DNA of 9,713 bases from Bacteriovoracaceae bacterium UBA4573 (lineage in GTDB: Bacteria > Bdellovibrionota > UBA1018 > UBA923): contig DGKJ01000036.1 of NCBI GenBank assembly GCA_002387735.1, forward strand, positions 1 to 9,713. Reading direction: 5' to 3'. Below, piece by piece: positions 1 through 6,820 of this stretch. The position numbers and the translations under genes were made by a program. Below the pieces are notes generated by a model. It was given only the letters and a program-made list of their open reading frames with translations. It had not been told where the DNA came from and did not search any database. Numbering within the stretch: position 1 is the first letter of the stretch; the number at the start of each line of letters is the position of its first letter.

Positions 1-1358
1 ACACCCCAGGCCACGAAGCGTTCACGGTTATGCGCGCGCGTGGTGCGAACGTAACCGATTTAGTAATCTTAGTGGTCGCTGCCGACGACGGCGTTATGCC
101 GCAAACTCGTGAAGCATTGGACCACGCCAAGGCCGCAGGCGTGCCAATTATCGTGGCAGTAAACAAAATGGACAAACCCGGTGCTAATCCGGAAAAAATC
201 ATGAAGGCCCTTGCTGAACTAGACCTCCTCTCTGAAGAATGGGGTGGTCAAACAATGTTCGTGAAGGTTTCTGCCATTAAAAAAACCGGAATCAAAGAAC
301 TGCTTGAAGCCATTTTATTACAAGCAGAGGTGTTAGACTTAAAAGCAAACCCTGAACGTGCAGCGGAAGGCTCGGTGCTCGAAGCACAACTTGATCGTTC
401 CCGCGGTGCCGTGGTTGACGTTCTTGTGAAACACGGAACGCTTCGACCTGGTGATATCGTGGTTGCTGGTCCGCACGTTGGACGTGTTCGTGCTTTGACC
501 GACGACAAAGGCCAGCCGTTAAAAGAAGCGCTCCCAGGTTACGCAGCTCAGCTGCTCGGGCTCGAAGGAGTTCCAACTGCAGGTGACACTTTTAATGTTA
601 TGTCTAGCGATGCCGAAGCTCGTAACTTAGCCCAGCATCGTGTGGAAAAGGTTCGTGCGCAAAATGCGGCGAAAACTTCTAAAATGACTCTTGAGGACCT
701 TTTTAGCAAAGTTCAGCAAGGCAACGTAAAAGAATTGGCCGTGGTTCTAAAAACTGACGTGTTTGGATCCACCGAAGCAGTGCGAGACAGCCTTTTGAAA
801 CTGACCACTGAAAAAGTGAAGGTTAAAGTTCTCTCGGCCACCACAGGCGGAATCACTGAGAGTGACGTCATGCTGGCAAGTGCTTCCAATGCCATTATTT
901 TAGGTTTCAATGTTCGACCTGAGACTAAAGCAATCAAGGTTGCCGAAAGTGAACACGTTGAAATTAAAACCTACGCCATCATTTACGAACTTATCGACGA
1001 TGTTAAAAAAGCAATGGCCGGATTGCTCGAGAAAAAAGCTGTTGAAAAGTATCTCGGCCGAGCCGAAGTACGGCAAACCTTTTCGGTTCCGAAAGCCGGA
1101 ACTGTGGCAGGTTGCGCAGTGGTCGATGGGAAAATCACGAGAAACTGCCAGGTTCGATTGCTGCGTGAAAATCGCGTAATCTACACTGGCAAACTGAACT
1201 CATTACGCCGTTTTAAAGACGATGCCAAAGAAGTGGCTACCGGTTTTGAATGCGGAATGGGTCTCGAGAACTACAATGACATCAAACAAGGTGACATCAT
1301 AGAGGCCTTCACCGTCGATATGGTCGCGCAGGAGCTCGACGCACCGATTGCTCAGTAA
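1..1358 (+). CDS. infB: Translation initiation factor IF-2 (3' part; 5' end outside window)
   Basis: IF-2 is the GTPase that brings initiator fMet-tRNA to the 30S subunit and promotes subunit joining. The reading frame is open from the left edge and ends with TAA at 1356-1358. The first whole codons read TPGHEAF, the end of the G3 motif DTPGH, so the N-terminal region and the P-loop are missing. The ATG at 30 is internal, not the start. The G4 motif NKMD follows (about 163-174), then the G5 motif SAIKK. Next come the beta-barrel domain II (LEAQLDRSRGAVVDVLV), the IF2-specific domain around residues 230-320 of the visible part, and the C-terminal fMet-tRNA-binding barrel, which ends in the typical GLENYNDIKQGDIIEAF stretch. 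About 451 residues are visible. rbfA and truB follow on the same strand, the usual nusA-infB-rbfA-truB order. Identification is firm. Confidence 0.97.
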   Translation, partial: TPGHEAFTVMRARGANVTDLVILVVAADDGVMPQTREALDHAKAAGVPIIVAVNKMDKPGANPEKIMKALAELDLLSEEWGGQTMFVKVSAIKKTGIKELLEAILLQAEVLDLKANPERAAEGSVLEAQLDRSRGAVVDVLVKHGTLRPGDIVVAGPHVGRVRALTDDKGQPLKEALPGYAAQLLGLEGVPTAGDTFNVMSSDAEARNLAQHRVEKVRAQNAAKTSKMTLEDLFSKVQQGNVKELAVVLKTDVFGSTEAVRDSLLKLTTEKVKVKVLSATTGGITESDVMLASASNAIILGFNVRPETKAIKVAESEHVEIKTYAIIYELIDDVKKAMAGLLEKKAVEKYLGRAEVRQTFSVPKAGTVAGCAVVDGKITRNCQVRLLRENRVIYTGKLNSLRRFKDDAKEVATGFECGMGLENYNDIKQGDIIEAFTVDMVAQELDAPIAQ

Positions 1359-1368
1359 CATTAACCGT

Positions 1369-1385
1369 TGGGGTCCGAATCCCCA
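1369..1385 (+). other. Small hairpin with tRNA T-arm-like geometry upstream of rbfA
   Basis: In the 48-base infB-rbfA spacer, TGGGG (1369-1373) pairs with CCCCA (1381-1385) around a seven-base loop TCCGAAT. A 5-bp stem with a 7-base loop is the geometry of a tRNA T-arm, whose usual loop is TTCGANN, so the loop differs at one position. No acceptor stem, anticodon arm or CCA end is visible, so this is not a tRNA gene. It lies about 10 bases before the rbfA ribosome binding site and has no U-tract, so it is not a standard terminator. Whether it functions is unknown. Confidence 0.4.
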
Positions 1386-1394
1386 CAAATCTAT

Positions 1395-1400
1395 AGGAGA
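1395..1400 (+). promoter_or_regulatory. Ribosome binding site of rbfA
   Basis: AGGAGA lies six bases before the ATG at 1407. It selects that codon over an in-frame TTG at 1368, which would add 13 residues without family character and has no comparable Shine-Dalgarno sequence. Confidence 0.8.
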
Positions 1401-1406
1401 TTTGAA

Positions 1407-1796
1407 ATGCATAAGCCGTTTATCACCGAGCGCCCGAGTTACCGCACTGCACGTTTCGCAGAGTTGATAAAAGATGAACTCACTCTCATGATCCCAGGGG
1501 ATTTGAGTGATCCTGCTTTTAAGAACACTCCTTTTCTAACGATCACTAAGGTCGAAGTAATGCCAGATCTTCGCAATGCGAGCGTTTGGATTTCTTCAAT
1601 GGAATTGGATCCTGAAAAAGAAGAAGACGAAAAACGGATTCGCAAATTGGAGGACGCGTTGAATCGAGCGGCCGGCTATTTGCGCCATCAACTCGTTCAA
1701 TCGCTCAACACCAAAGTTACGCCGGCGTTGCACTTCCGATTCGATCGCGGATTCTGCAACACTATGCGCGTAAACACACTTCTCGCAAAAATTTGA
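1407..1796 (+). CDS. rbfA: 30S ribosome-binding factor RbfA
   Basis: RbfA is a small KH-fold protein that binds immature 30S subunits, assists 16S rRNA 5' end maturation, and is needed for cold growth in E. coli. The 129-residue product has the family's usual length. It opens with a basic helix (RPSYRTARFAELIKDELT), followed by the strand region LTITKVEVMPDLRNASVWIS. Later come the helix with LEDALNRAAGYLRHQLVQSL and the conserved PALHFRFDRG segment, ending in NTLLAKI. The start at ATG 1407 is supported by AGGAGA six bases upstream. The gene begins 48 bases after infB and ends in TGA at 1794-1796, 20 bases before truB, so co-transcription with both is likely. The acidic run EKEEDEKR between strand and helix is a little longer than usual but not disruptive. 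Confidence 0.95.
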   Translation: MHKPFITERPSYRTARFAELIKDELTLMIPGDLSDPAFKNTPFLTITKVEVMPDLRNASVWISSMELDPEKEEDEKRIRKLEDALNRAAGYLRHQLVQSLNTKVTPALHFRFDRGFCNTMRVNTLLAKI

Positions 1797-1802
1797 CCCA
1801 TC

Positions 1803-1807
1803 GGGAG
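1803..1807 (+). promoter_or_regulatory. Ribosome binding site of truB
   Basis: GGGAG lies nine bases before the ATG at 1817. It favours that ATG over the in-frame TTG at 1793, which overlaps the rbfA stop codon and would add only eight residues ahead of the conserved SGIILVDKP start of the family. Confidence 0.7.
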
Positions 1808-1816
1808 CATCTTCAT

Positions 1817-2749
1817 ATGAAGTCTGGAATTATTCTGGTCGACAAGCCCGCTGGCTCTACATCTTTCGATTGTATTCGCGACCTCAAGCGCGCGTGGAAA
1901 CGTTCCGATTTGGGCCACTGCGGAACACTCGATCGCTTTGCTACGGGCCTACTCCCGATATTAGTTGGCGACGGATTAAAACTCGTACGATTTTTCTTAG
2001 AGTCCTACCCAAATCTCCCGACTTATTGGAAAACCTACCAAGGAGTCCTTTTACTTGGTCGGCAAACCGCGACCGGAGATCCGGAAGGCGAGGTACTCCA
2101 CGATCTTCCCGTTCCCGAGTCTATCGATCGCTCTAAGATTGAAGAGGCCATGAAGACGTTTGAAAACGCGCCCTACGCGCAAACGCCTCCGGCCTACAGC
2201 GCAAAAAAAATAGAAGGATCCCGAGCAAGCGATTTAGCCCGTGAAGGTAAACTCAATCCAGAATCACTTAAAGCGGTCGACGTCACCATTGAACTATTTC
2301 GACTCATCGATTTAACCAGAGAAGGCGACAAAGTGCGGGTCCGGTTTGAAGCTCGTTGTTCAAAGGGCACATATGTTCGTCGCCTGGCCGAAGACCTCGG
2401 GCAAAAACTCGGCACTCATGGAACGCTTCTCGAACTTTGCCGCACTCACGTAGGCTCCTTCAAACTCTCAGATGCAAAACCTCTTTCGGAGCTTTGCACC
2501 ACGGCCGCCGACGACGCGATTCTCGATATGGGCGTGGCAACGAGCTTTCTACCTCGAATGATAGCCCTCGACGCCGATGTGGAAGCCATGAAAAAAGGGC
2601 AGTTTGCCGGACTTCATGCAAGGCTCGCGAACGCGGATTTCCCACCAAACGTTTATTGCGCCGCTACAGTCGCGGGTGACCGCCCCGTTGCACTCCTCGA
2701 ATTGCGTTCAGACCAACGAATCGATTTTCTGCGCGCGTTTCAAATCTAA
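1817..2749 (+). CDS. truB: tRNA pseudouridine(55) synthase TruB
   Basis: TruB converts U55 in the T-loop of elongator tRNAs to pseudouridine and also acts as a tRNA-folding chaperone. The 310-residue product starts with the family signature GIILVDKPAG. Motif II is GHCGTLDRFATG (residues 33-44), with the catalytic aspartate at D39. Further conserved blocks are YQGVLLLGRQTATGDPEG, QTPPAYSAKKIEG and RCSKGTYVRRLAEDLG. A C-terminal extension of about 90 residues matches the accessory or PUA-like region of the family. One residue is unusual: Arg replaces the Pro that normally follows the catalytic Asp (LDP becomes LDR). The nucleophile and the other blocks are intact, so activity is expected. It is the last gene of the infB-rbfA-truB run, and the next gene converges on it after six bases. 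Confidence 0.95.
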   Translation: MKSGIILVDKPAGSTSFDCIRDLKRAWKRSDLGHCGTLDRFATGLLPILVGDGLKLVRFFLESYPNLPTYWKTYQGVLLLGRQTATGDPEGEVLHDLPVPESIDRSKIEEAMKTFENAPYAQTPPAYSAKKIEGSRASDLAREGKLNPESLKAVDVTIELFRLIDLTREGDKVRVRFEARCSKGTYVRRLAEDLGQKLGTHGTLLELCRTHVGSFKLSDAKPLSELCTTAADDAILDMGVATSFLPRMIALDADVEAMKKGQFAGLHARLANADFPPNVYCAATVAGDRPVALLELRSDQRIDFLRAFQI

Positions 2750-2755
2750 GTTCTG

Positions 2756-4114
2756 TTAGGCTTGATACCGTTTGACGTTAATTCTCGCCGCGAACTCCGG
2801 TAGAGTGCGTATTCTAAAAAAAGTTCCGGTCTCCAGCGGTCTCCGCACCTCTACGCGCGAAAGGTCAAAAATTTGAGAAACGGTTTTTCCATCTTCGAAC
2901 GGAACAACCAACTCATAAATTTCCAGTTGAGAATCGAAAATACTGAGTATTCGTTCGCGAAGCTGGGAAACCTGAGAAAGATCTAGGGCCGATAAAAATA
3001 CAGGTTTAAAAAGGGCAGCCCCTTCTTTCGGAATGTGAAATCTGGGCGGTTCCGCCCCATTGAGATTTTGCATAGCGATTTCGTTGGCATCCAAGGTCTC
3101 ACGATACAAGCCGTTGGCCCAGATCTTGAGCATCTGGGTTTTCTTGCATTGATCCATTTTATTGAACACAAGCAACATTGGAATCTGATGAGCTCCGAGT
3201 TCGGCGAGAACCTTCATGGTCACCTCACAGTGGCGCTGCACCTCTTCACTAGAACCATCGAGAACGTGAACCAACAGGTCGGCTTCAAGCACCTCCCCTA
3301 AGGTCGAGCGAAAACTCGCAACTAATCCGTGCGGAAGGCGATCAATAAAACCAACGGTATCAATGGCCAAAACGGCGGGTCGAGCCTTCGGAGTGAGCAA
3401 GCGCACCGAAGCGTCGAGCGTGGCAAAAAGAGCATCTTCCACTAAAACCTCAGACTTTGTGAGCGCATTTAACAGCGTCGACTTGCCAGCGTTAGTGTAC
3501 CCCACCAATGCCACCTTCAAAATGCTCTCGCGCTGACGACGGTGCAAATCTCGAGAAGCTTCTACTTCTACTAACTTTCGACGCAAGTGGGTAAGACGGT
3601 CTTTCACCAAACGTCTATCGACCTCAATTTGTTTTTCACCCATTCCCTTTCCTTTGAGTGCGCCGCCACCGCTACCGCGCTGTCGCTCAAAGTGGGACCA
3701 TAAGTTTGTGAGTCTCGGCATCAAATACTGCAACCTGGCCGTCTCTACTTGAAGTTTGGCCTCTTTGCTTCGGGCATGCCGATTGAAAATTTCGAGAATA
3801 ATACCGCTTCGATCTAATACGAGTTTTTGAGTAATTTTTTCGACGTTTTTCAGTTGAGAGGGCGAAAGATCAAAGTCTACCAACAAAAGATCGAGTTCGA
3901 GTTCGTCCATCTGTTTACGCAATTCCTCGAGCTTCCCTGAGCCCAAGTATGTCTTTGGGTCGATTCGGTGCTTCGTGAGAAGAGTGCGTTCAACACACTC
4001 ACCTCCCATCGTCACTAAAAGTCCCTCAAGTTCGTCCAACCCCCATTCGCTATCGCTAACGATAAGAGCTCTTCGTTTATCGAGGGGAATTAAAAAAGCA
4101 TTCGTATCAAACAT
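2756..4114 (-). CDS. hflX: GTPase HflX, ribosome-associated
   Basis: HflX binds the 50S subunit and, in E. coli, splits stalled or heat-damaged 70S ribosomes. The 452-residue product has the N-terminal HflX domain (ALIVSDSEWGLDELEGLL, then TYLGSGKLEEL), a coiled-coil linker with GEKQIEVDRR near residue 165, and the GTPase domain: G1 GYTNAGKST (205-213), G3 DTVGF (252-256), G4 NKMD (318-321) and G5 SAL (375-377). The roughly 53 residues between G4 and G5 are about twice what I would expect, which points to an insert. The glycine-rich loop reads GSGGGALKGKGMGE instead of the common GGIGxRGPGE. I chose the ATG at 4114, 13 bases after the upstream gene. A GTG at 4162 would overlap that gene by 35 bases and lacks a Shine-Dalgarno sequence. 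The site before the ATG is also weak, so coupling to the upstream gene is possible. Confidence 0.95.
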   Translation of the reverse strand: MFDTNAFLIPLDKRRALIVSDSEWGLDELEGLLVTMGGECVERTLLTKHRIDPKTYLGSGKLEELRKQMDELELDLLLVDFDLSPSQLKNVEKITQKLVLDRSGIILEIFNRHARSKEAKLQVETARLQYLMPRLTNLWSHFERQRGSGGGALKGKGMGEKQIEVDRRLVKDRLTHLRRKLVEVEASRDLHRRQRESILKVALVGYTNAGKSTLLNALTKSEVLVEDALFATLDASVRLLTPKARPAVLAIDTVGFIDRLPHGLVASFRSTLGEVLEADLLVHVLDGSSEEVQRHCEVTMKVLAELGAHQIPMLLVFNKMDQCKKTQMLKIWANGLYRETLDANEIAMQNLNGAEPPRFHIPKEGAALFKPVFLSALDLSQVSQLRERILSIFDSQLEIYELVVPFEDGKTVSQIFDLSRVEVRRPLETGTFFRIRTLPEFAARINVKRYQA

Positions 4115-4127
4115 AGAAGCGCCACTC

Positions 4128-4970
4128 TTACCGCAGACAACGGGCGAGTTCAAATCCCTCACTTTTAAAGTTTTTACCGAGTTCCACTAGCAGTTCGTCG
4201 ATACGCCGTTCCACCCGCAAGCGACTCATCGATGGCTCCAGGGACGAACGATAGTCTTCGAGCTCCTCGAGAGTTTGCAAGTTGGCTTGCCGAGCCAATT
4301 TGGTTAAACATTCGGCGGCATGAGCATTGGGAGCCACTTTATTGCTGGTGCGTTTTCGCCAATACACTAAACTTCGCTCAAGCACCGAACCCGCAAGTGT
4401 TTCTTTTTTCATGGCTAGCGCGGCTTCGACCTCGGGCCTGCGTCGCGGAGTCGGTTTTAACGCACTGATGGCGGTCTTTTTTGGAAATGCCCCCCTTTTT
4501 GCCAAGTAATAAGCATAATCCGGAAAAACCTGCGCCACCACCCCCGGATCCCCTTCAAACATGATCGGCTCATCACTGTTCGATTCTGCCGCTAACGCGA
4601 TCCATCTGAAACTGGCTAGCACTGCTGCGTTAAAAGTGCGTGGGTCTACCGATTCCACTACCTCTTGCGCTTTCGCGACATACCTTGATTCGAAAATGCT
4701 CAATTCCCGAAAAAAAAGTGCGAATGCTTCGTTGGATTTGGCGGAGGCATGCGTAAAGAATACTTTTTCAGCGCAGCGCACCCACGGAATAATTTTGAGA
4801 ACGTCAACTTCCTTTTCATTTTCCTCGATGCGGTATTCCGTACACAATAAAAGTGCTTCGTGCCAAGTAGCCGCTTTCTCGATTGGGCGGCTTGGTCTAA
4901 AGTCAGGGACATGGGCGCACGCACAAAAAAAGGCAGTGCACACTGAAAGGACTCGCATGAACGGTTTCAT
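4128..4970 (-). CDS. Unrecognised exported protein, probable lipoprotein
   Basis: I do not recognise this 280-residue protein. From the ATG at 4970 it begins MKPFMRVLSVCTAFFCACAHVP, a short basic start and a hydrophobic stretch typical of an export signal. FCA followed by C18 could be a lipobox, with Phe at -3 instead of the usual Leu. ACA before H20 would equally suit signal peptidase I. The remainder looks mostly helical and charged, with basic patches such as PTPRRRPEVE and the helix-rich end LRVERRIDELLVELGKNFKSE. The start is uncertain: in-frame ATGs at 4982 and 4958 also work, and none has a clear Shine-Dalgarno site. The gene lies 13 bases upstream of hflX, so the two are probably co-transcribed. 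Its 5' end overlaps the start of the divergent aminotransferase gene. That the gene is real is fairly sure; its function is unknown. Confidence 0.75.
   Translation of the reverse strand: MKPFMRVLSVCTAFFCACAHVPDFRPSRPIEKAATWHEALLLCTEYRIEENEKEVDVLKIIPWVRCAEKVFFTHASAKSNEAFALFFRELSIFESRYVAKAQEVVESVDPRTFNAAVLASFRWIALAAESNSDEPIMFEGDPGVVAQVFPDYAYYLAKRGAFPKKTAISALKPTPRRRPEVEAALAMKKETLAGSVLERSLVYWRKRTSNKVAPNAHAAECLTKLARQANLQTLEELEDYRSSLEPSMSRLRVERRIDELLVELGKNFKSEGFELARCLR
4946..4951 (+). promoter_or_regulatory. Ribosome binding site of the class IV aminotransferase
   Basis: AAAGGA lies five bases before the ATG at 4957. It decides the start of the aminotransferase within a frame that is open much further upstream (to at least 4561) and favours 4957 over the next ATG at 4969. 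Confidence 0.7.
4957..4970 (+). repeat. Inverted repeat containing both divergent start codons
   Basis: The 14 bases ATGAACGGTTTCAT consist of arms ATGAA and TTCAT around CGGT. Read on the plus strand they start the aminotransferase; read on the minus strand they start the exported-protein gene. The symmetry is directly visible. Part of it follows automatically from two facing ATG codons, so a regulatory role is only a possibility. Confidence 0.5.
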
Positions 4971-5910
4971 GAACACACACATACCAGAAAAATCTAAAGT
5001 TGCGATCTCGTTCCCTGGGCGTAGCGACTTCCGCGTGGTGCCGCCCAACGAAGCCTATGTGAGTGTATTCGACAGAAGCTTTCATTTTGGTGATTCAGTT
5101 TACGAAGTCGTACGCACTTACGACGGCGTACTCTTCGGCATGAAGGAACACACAGATCGCTTGCGTAATTCTATGAAACTTGGTTTGTGGGCCCACCTGC
5201 CCGACTTCTCGTTGATCGAACGCATGATTAAAGATACTTGTCGCCAGTATTTTTCGGAGTTTGGGCGCAAAGATCTTTACGTACGCGTTACCGTGAGTCG
5301 CGGCATAGGCGACACTAACATTGACCCGACAACCTGTGGCCAACCTTACGCCGTAGTGATCGCTAAAGAAATTCCTCCAGCCCCAGACTGGCATGCAACC
5401 AAAGGCGTAGAGTTCGCAACTGTTCAGCGGCGCCGGAACTCCCACGAAGCCCTCCCCCCTTCGATGAAATCCGGAAACTATTTGAACAACGTTCTCGCCA
5501 TAGTCGAGGCAAAACACAACGGCGGCTCCGACGCCGTAATGGTCAATGCCCACGGTTTTGTGACCGAAGGAACGACCAATAATCTGTTCATTGTTAAAAA
5601 TGGCGTAGTTTGGACGCCTTCGATGGATGCGGGTATTCTTGAAGGCATCACCCGGGCCATGATTTTGAATCTCTGTCGCCAACATAAAATTCCAGTCGAA
5701 GAACGACTTTTCACCATACAAGATGTATTTTCCTGTGAAGAATTATTTCTATCTTCGACGACTCGGGAAATCGTACCGATCACCAAACTCGACGGTCAAG
5801 CAATAGGGAATGCAAAACCGGGACCTGTCACTGTTTCATTGCGCAAACTTCTGCGCGAACACATCGCTAGCGAAGTTAAAAAACAACCTTCACTTTTCGA
5901 AATGGTTTAG
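4957..5910 (+). CDS. Class IV PLP-dependent aminotransferase (branched-chain or D-amino-acid type)
   Basis: Fold type IV aminotransferases transfer amino groups with pyridoxal phosphate. The 317-residue product has the N-terminal block SVFDRSFHFGDSVYEVVRTY and the PLP-lysine region PPSMKSGNYLNN with the Schiff-base lysine at K171. VTEGTTNNLF follows, with E204 positioned to contact the cofactor ring nitrogen, and then GILEGITRAMIL. The K-to-E spacing of 33 is close to that of E. coli IlvE. The KSGNYLNN and GITR forms favour a branched-chain aminotransferase (IlvE-like: Val, Leu and Ile with 2-oxoglutarate). D-alanine transaminase and aminodeoxychorismate lyase share the fold and cannot be excluded. 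The start at 4957 rests on AAAGGA five bases upstream. It overlaps the divergent exported-protein gene by 14 bases, so its promoter must lie inside that gene. A phosphatase-family gene follows after eight bases. Confidence 0.9.
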   Translation: MNGFMNTHIPEKSKVAISFPGRSDFRVVPPNEAYVSVFDRSFHFGDSVYEVVRTYDGVLFGMKEHTDRLRNSMKLGLWAHLPDFSLIERMIKDTCRQYFSEFGRKDLYVRVTVSRGIGDTNIDPTTCGQPYAVVIAKEIPPAPDWHATKGVEFATVQRRRNSHEALPPSMKSGNYLNNVLAIVEAKHNGGSDAVMVNAHGFVTEGTTNNLFIVKNGVVWTPSMDAGILEGITRAMILNLCRQHKIPVEERLFTIQDVFSCEELFLSSTTREIVPITKLDGQAIGNAKPGPVTVSLRKLLREHIASEVKKQPSLFEMV

Positions 5911-5918
5911 AACTTTTC

Positions 5919-6728
5919 ATGAAACGAAACTCTGCTTTAAAAAAACATCTAAAACGAGCGTTGCCGATTGCCATTGAAGCTGCCACTGAGGCGGGCGCAT
6001 TTATAGAAAAAAAATATGGACGCTATCGCTCACTGTCAACCAAACCGATGGCGGGCCTGGTTACAGAAGCTGATCGCGGTGCCGAGAAGATAATTCTCCG
6101 AACTCTGCGCAAGAGTTTTCCACTTGATCACTACTGGGGTGAGGAAACCGGACGCAGCGAAGCCAAATGGAAAAGCCCATTTCGTTGGCACATTGATCCG
6201 CTCGACGGAACCACTAACTTCGTTCACCACGTCCCTATGTTTTGCGTTTCGATCGGACTAGAGTTCGAAAATACCGACTCCGTCTTGGGCGTAATTTATC
6301 AGCCAATGATGCGAGAACTGTTCACCGCCACCCTGGGCGGGGGTGCCTATCGCAACAATCAACGAATTCGCGTATCGAAAGTCGCCACTGTGGCCGACGC
6401 ACTTTTAGCCACGGGTTTTAGCCTTAAAGTTGATCAGTACCAAAAAACCGAAATGCAAAGTCTCAGTAAACTATTAAACCAGTCCCATGGCATTCGCCGC
6501 ATAGGCAGCGCCGCACTAGATCTTGCTTACGTCGCAGCGGGACGATTCGACGGTTTCTATGAACGCGGCTTAGCCAACTGGGACGTCGCCGCTGGCATGG
6601 TCCTTGTTCGAGAAGCAGGGGGCGCAGTTTCAAACGCTCGAGGCGAACGATTTCGATTGAGCGACGACACGATCGTGGCCACCAACGAAAAGATTCAGGG
6701 CGAATTATTAAAATTCATTGAATCTTAG
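5919..6728 (+). CDS. Inositol monophosphatase family protein (SuhB-like)
   Basis: This family hydrolyses phosphate monoesters such as inositol 1-phosphate with Mg2+. The bacterial member SuhB also works in rRNA transcription antitermination in E. coli. The 269-residue length is normal. The metal-site residues are all present: GEE with E75, motif A DPLDGTTNF with D93 and D96, and motif B NWDVAAG with D222. The upstream TEADRGAE block is also typical. The protein ends with the usual IVATNEKIQGELLKFI segment. It starts eight bases after the aminotransferase stop and has no recognisable Shine-Dalgarno sequence, which suggests translational coupling to that gene. The substrate cannot be read from sequence: inositol phosphate, histidinol phosphate, 3'-phosphoadenosine-type nucleotides and a structural SuhB role are all open. 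The basic N-terminus (MKRNSALKKHLKR) is longer than usual. Confidence 0.93.
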   Translation: MKRNSALKKHLKRALPIAIEAATEAGAFIEKKYGRYRSLSTKPMAGLVTEADRGAEKIILRTLRKSFPLDHYWGEETGRSEAKWKSPFRWHIDPLDGTTNFVHHVPMFCVSIGLEFENTDSVLGVIYQPMMRELFTATLGGGAYRNNQRIRVSKVATVADALLATGFSLKVDQYQKTEMQSLSKLLNQSHGIRRIGSAALDLAYVAAGRFDGFYERGLANWDVAAGMVLVREAGGAVSNARGERFRLSDDTIVATNEKIQGELLKFIES

Positions 6729-6766
6729 CTTTACCCCGTGCCGTCGAAGGCAAAACCTGCCCCGCA

Positions 6767-6795
6767 TTGACGCGCACGCCAAGTCACTTCAGAAT
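6767..6795 (+). promoter_or_regulatory. Candidate sigma-70-type promoter before the coiled-coil gene
   Basis: TTGACG (6767-6772) matches five of six consensus -35 bases. After a 17-base spacer comes CAGAAT (6790-6795), four of six -10 bases. It lies in the 92-base gap between two genes, ahead of AAGGGGGG (6804-6811), a strong ribosome binding site nine bases before the ATG at 6821. The predicted leader would be only about 20 bases. This is the only plausible promoter I found in an intergenic gap here. The rest of the gap shows nothing clear, and no terminator is visible for the upstream gene. Confidence 0.5.
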
Positions 6796-6820
6796 GGTAA
6801 TTTAAGGGGGGCATCAGGCT

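Noticed and set aside
1310..1390. A tRNA gene around the T-arm-like hairpin, with GCTCAG at about 1350 as a D-arm.
   Set aside because: GCTCAG is only about 19 bases before the T-arm. There is no anticodon arm, acceptor stem or CCA, and the region is the end of infB.
2827..2844. Direct repeat CGGTCTCC-AG-CGGTCTCC.
   Set aside because: It lies inside hflX, has only two copies and is explained by the coded residues; nothing suggests a mobile or regulatory element.
4115..4162. Upstream GTG start (4162) for hflX.
   Set aside because: It would overlap the preceding gene by 35 bases, has no Shine-Dalgarno sequence, and adds residues (RDLNSPVVCGKSGAS) outside the family domain.
4561..4956. The aminotransferase frame stays open 132 codons upstream of the chosen start.
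   Set aside because: The extension lies antisense to the exported-protein gene, shows no aminotransferase character, and the clear ribosome binding site and family start are at 4957.
5095..5721. Long minus-strand open frame (208 codons) opposite the aminotransferase.
   Set aside because: The plus strand encodes a well-conserved enzyme here with all its motifs. The antisense product has no recognisable domain and no ribosome binding site.
6749..6764. Short inverted repeat GGCA/TGCC as a terminator after the phosphatase gene.
   Set aside because: The stem is only four base pairs and no T-run follows it.
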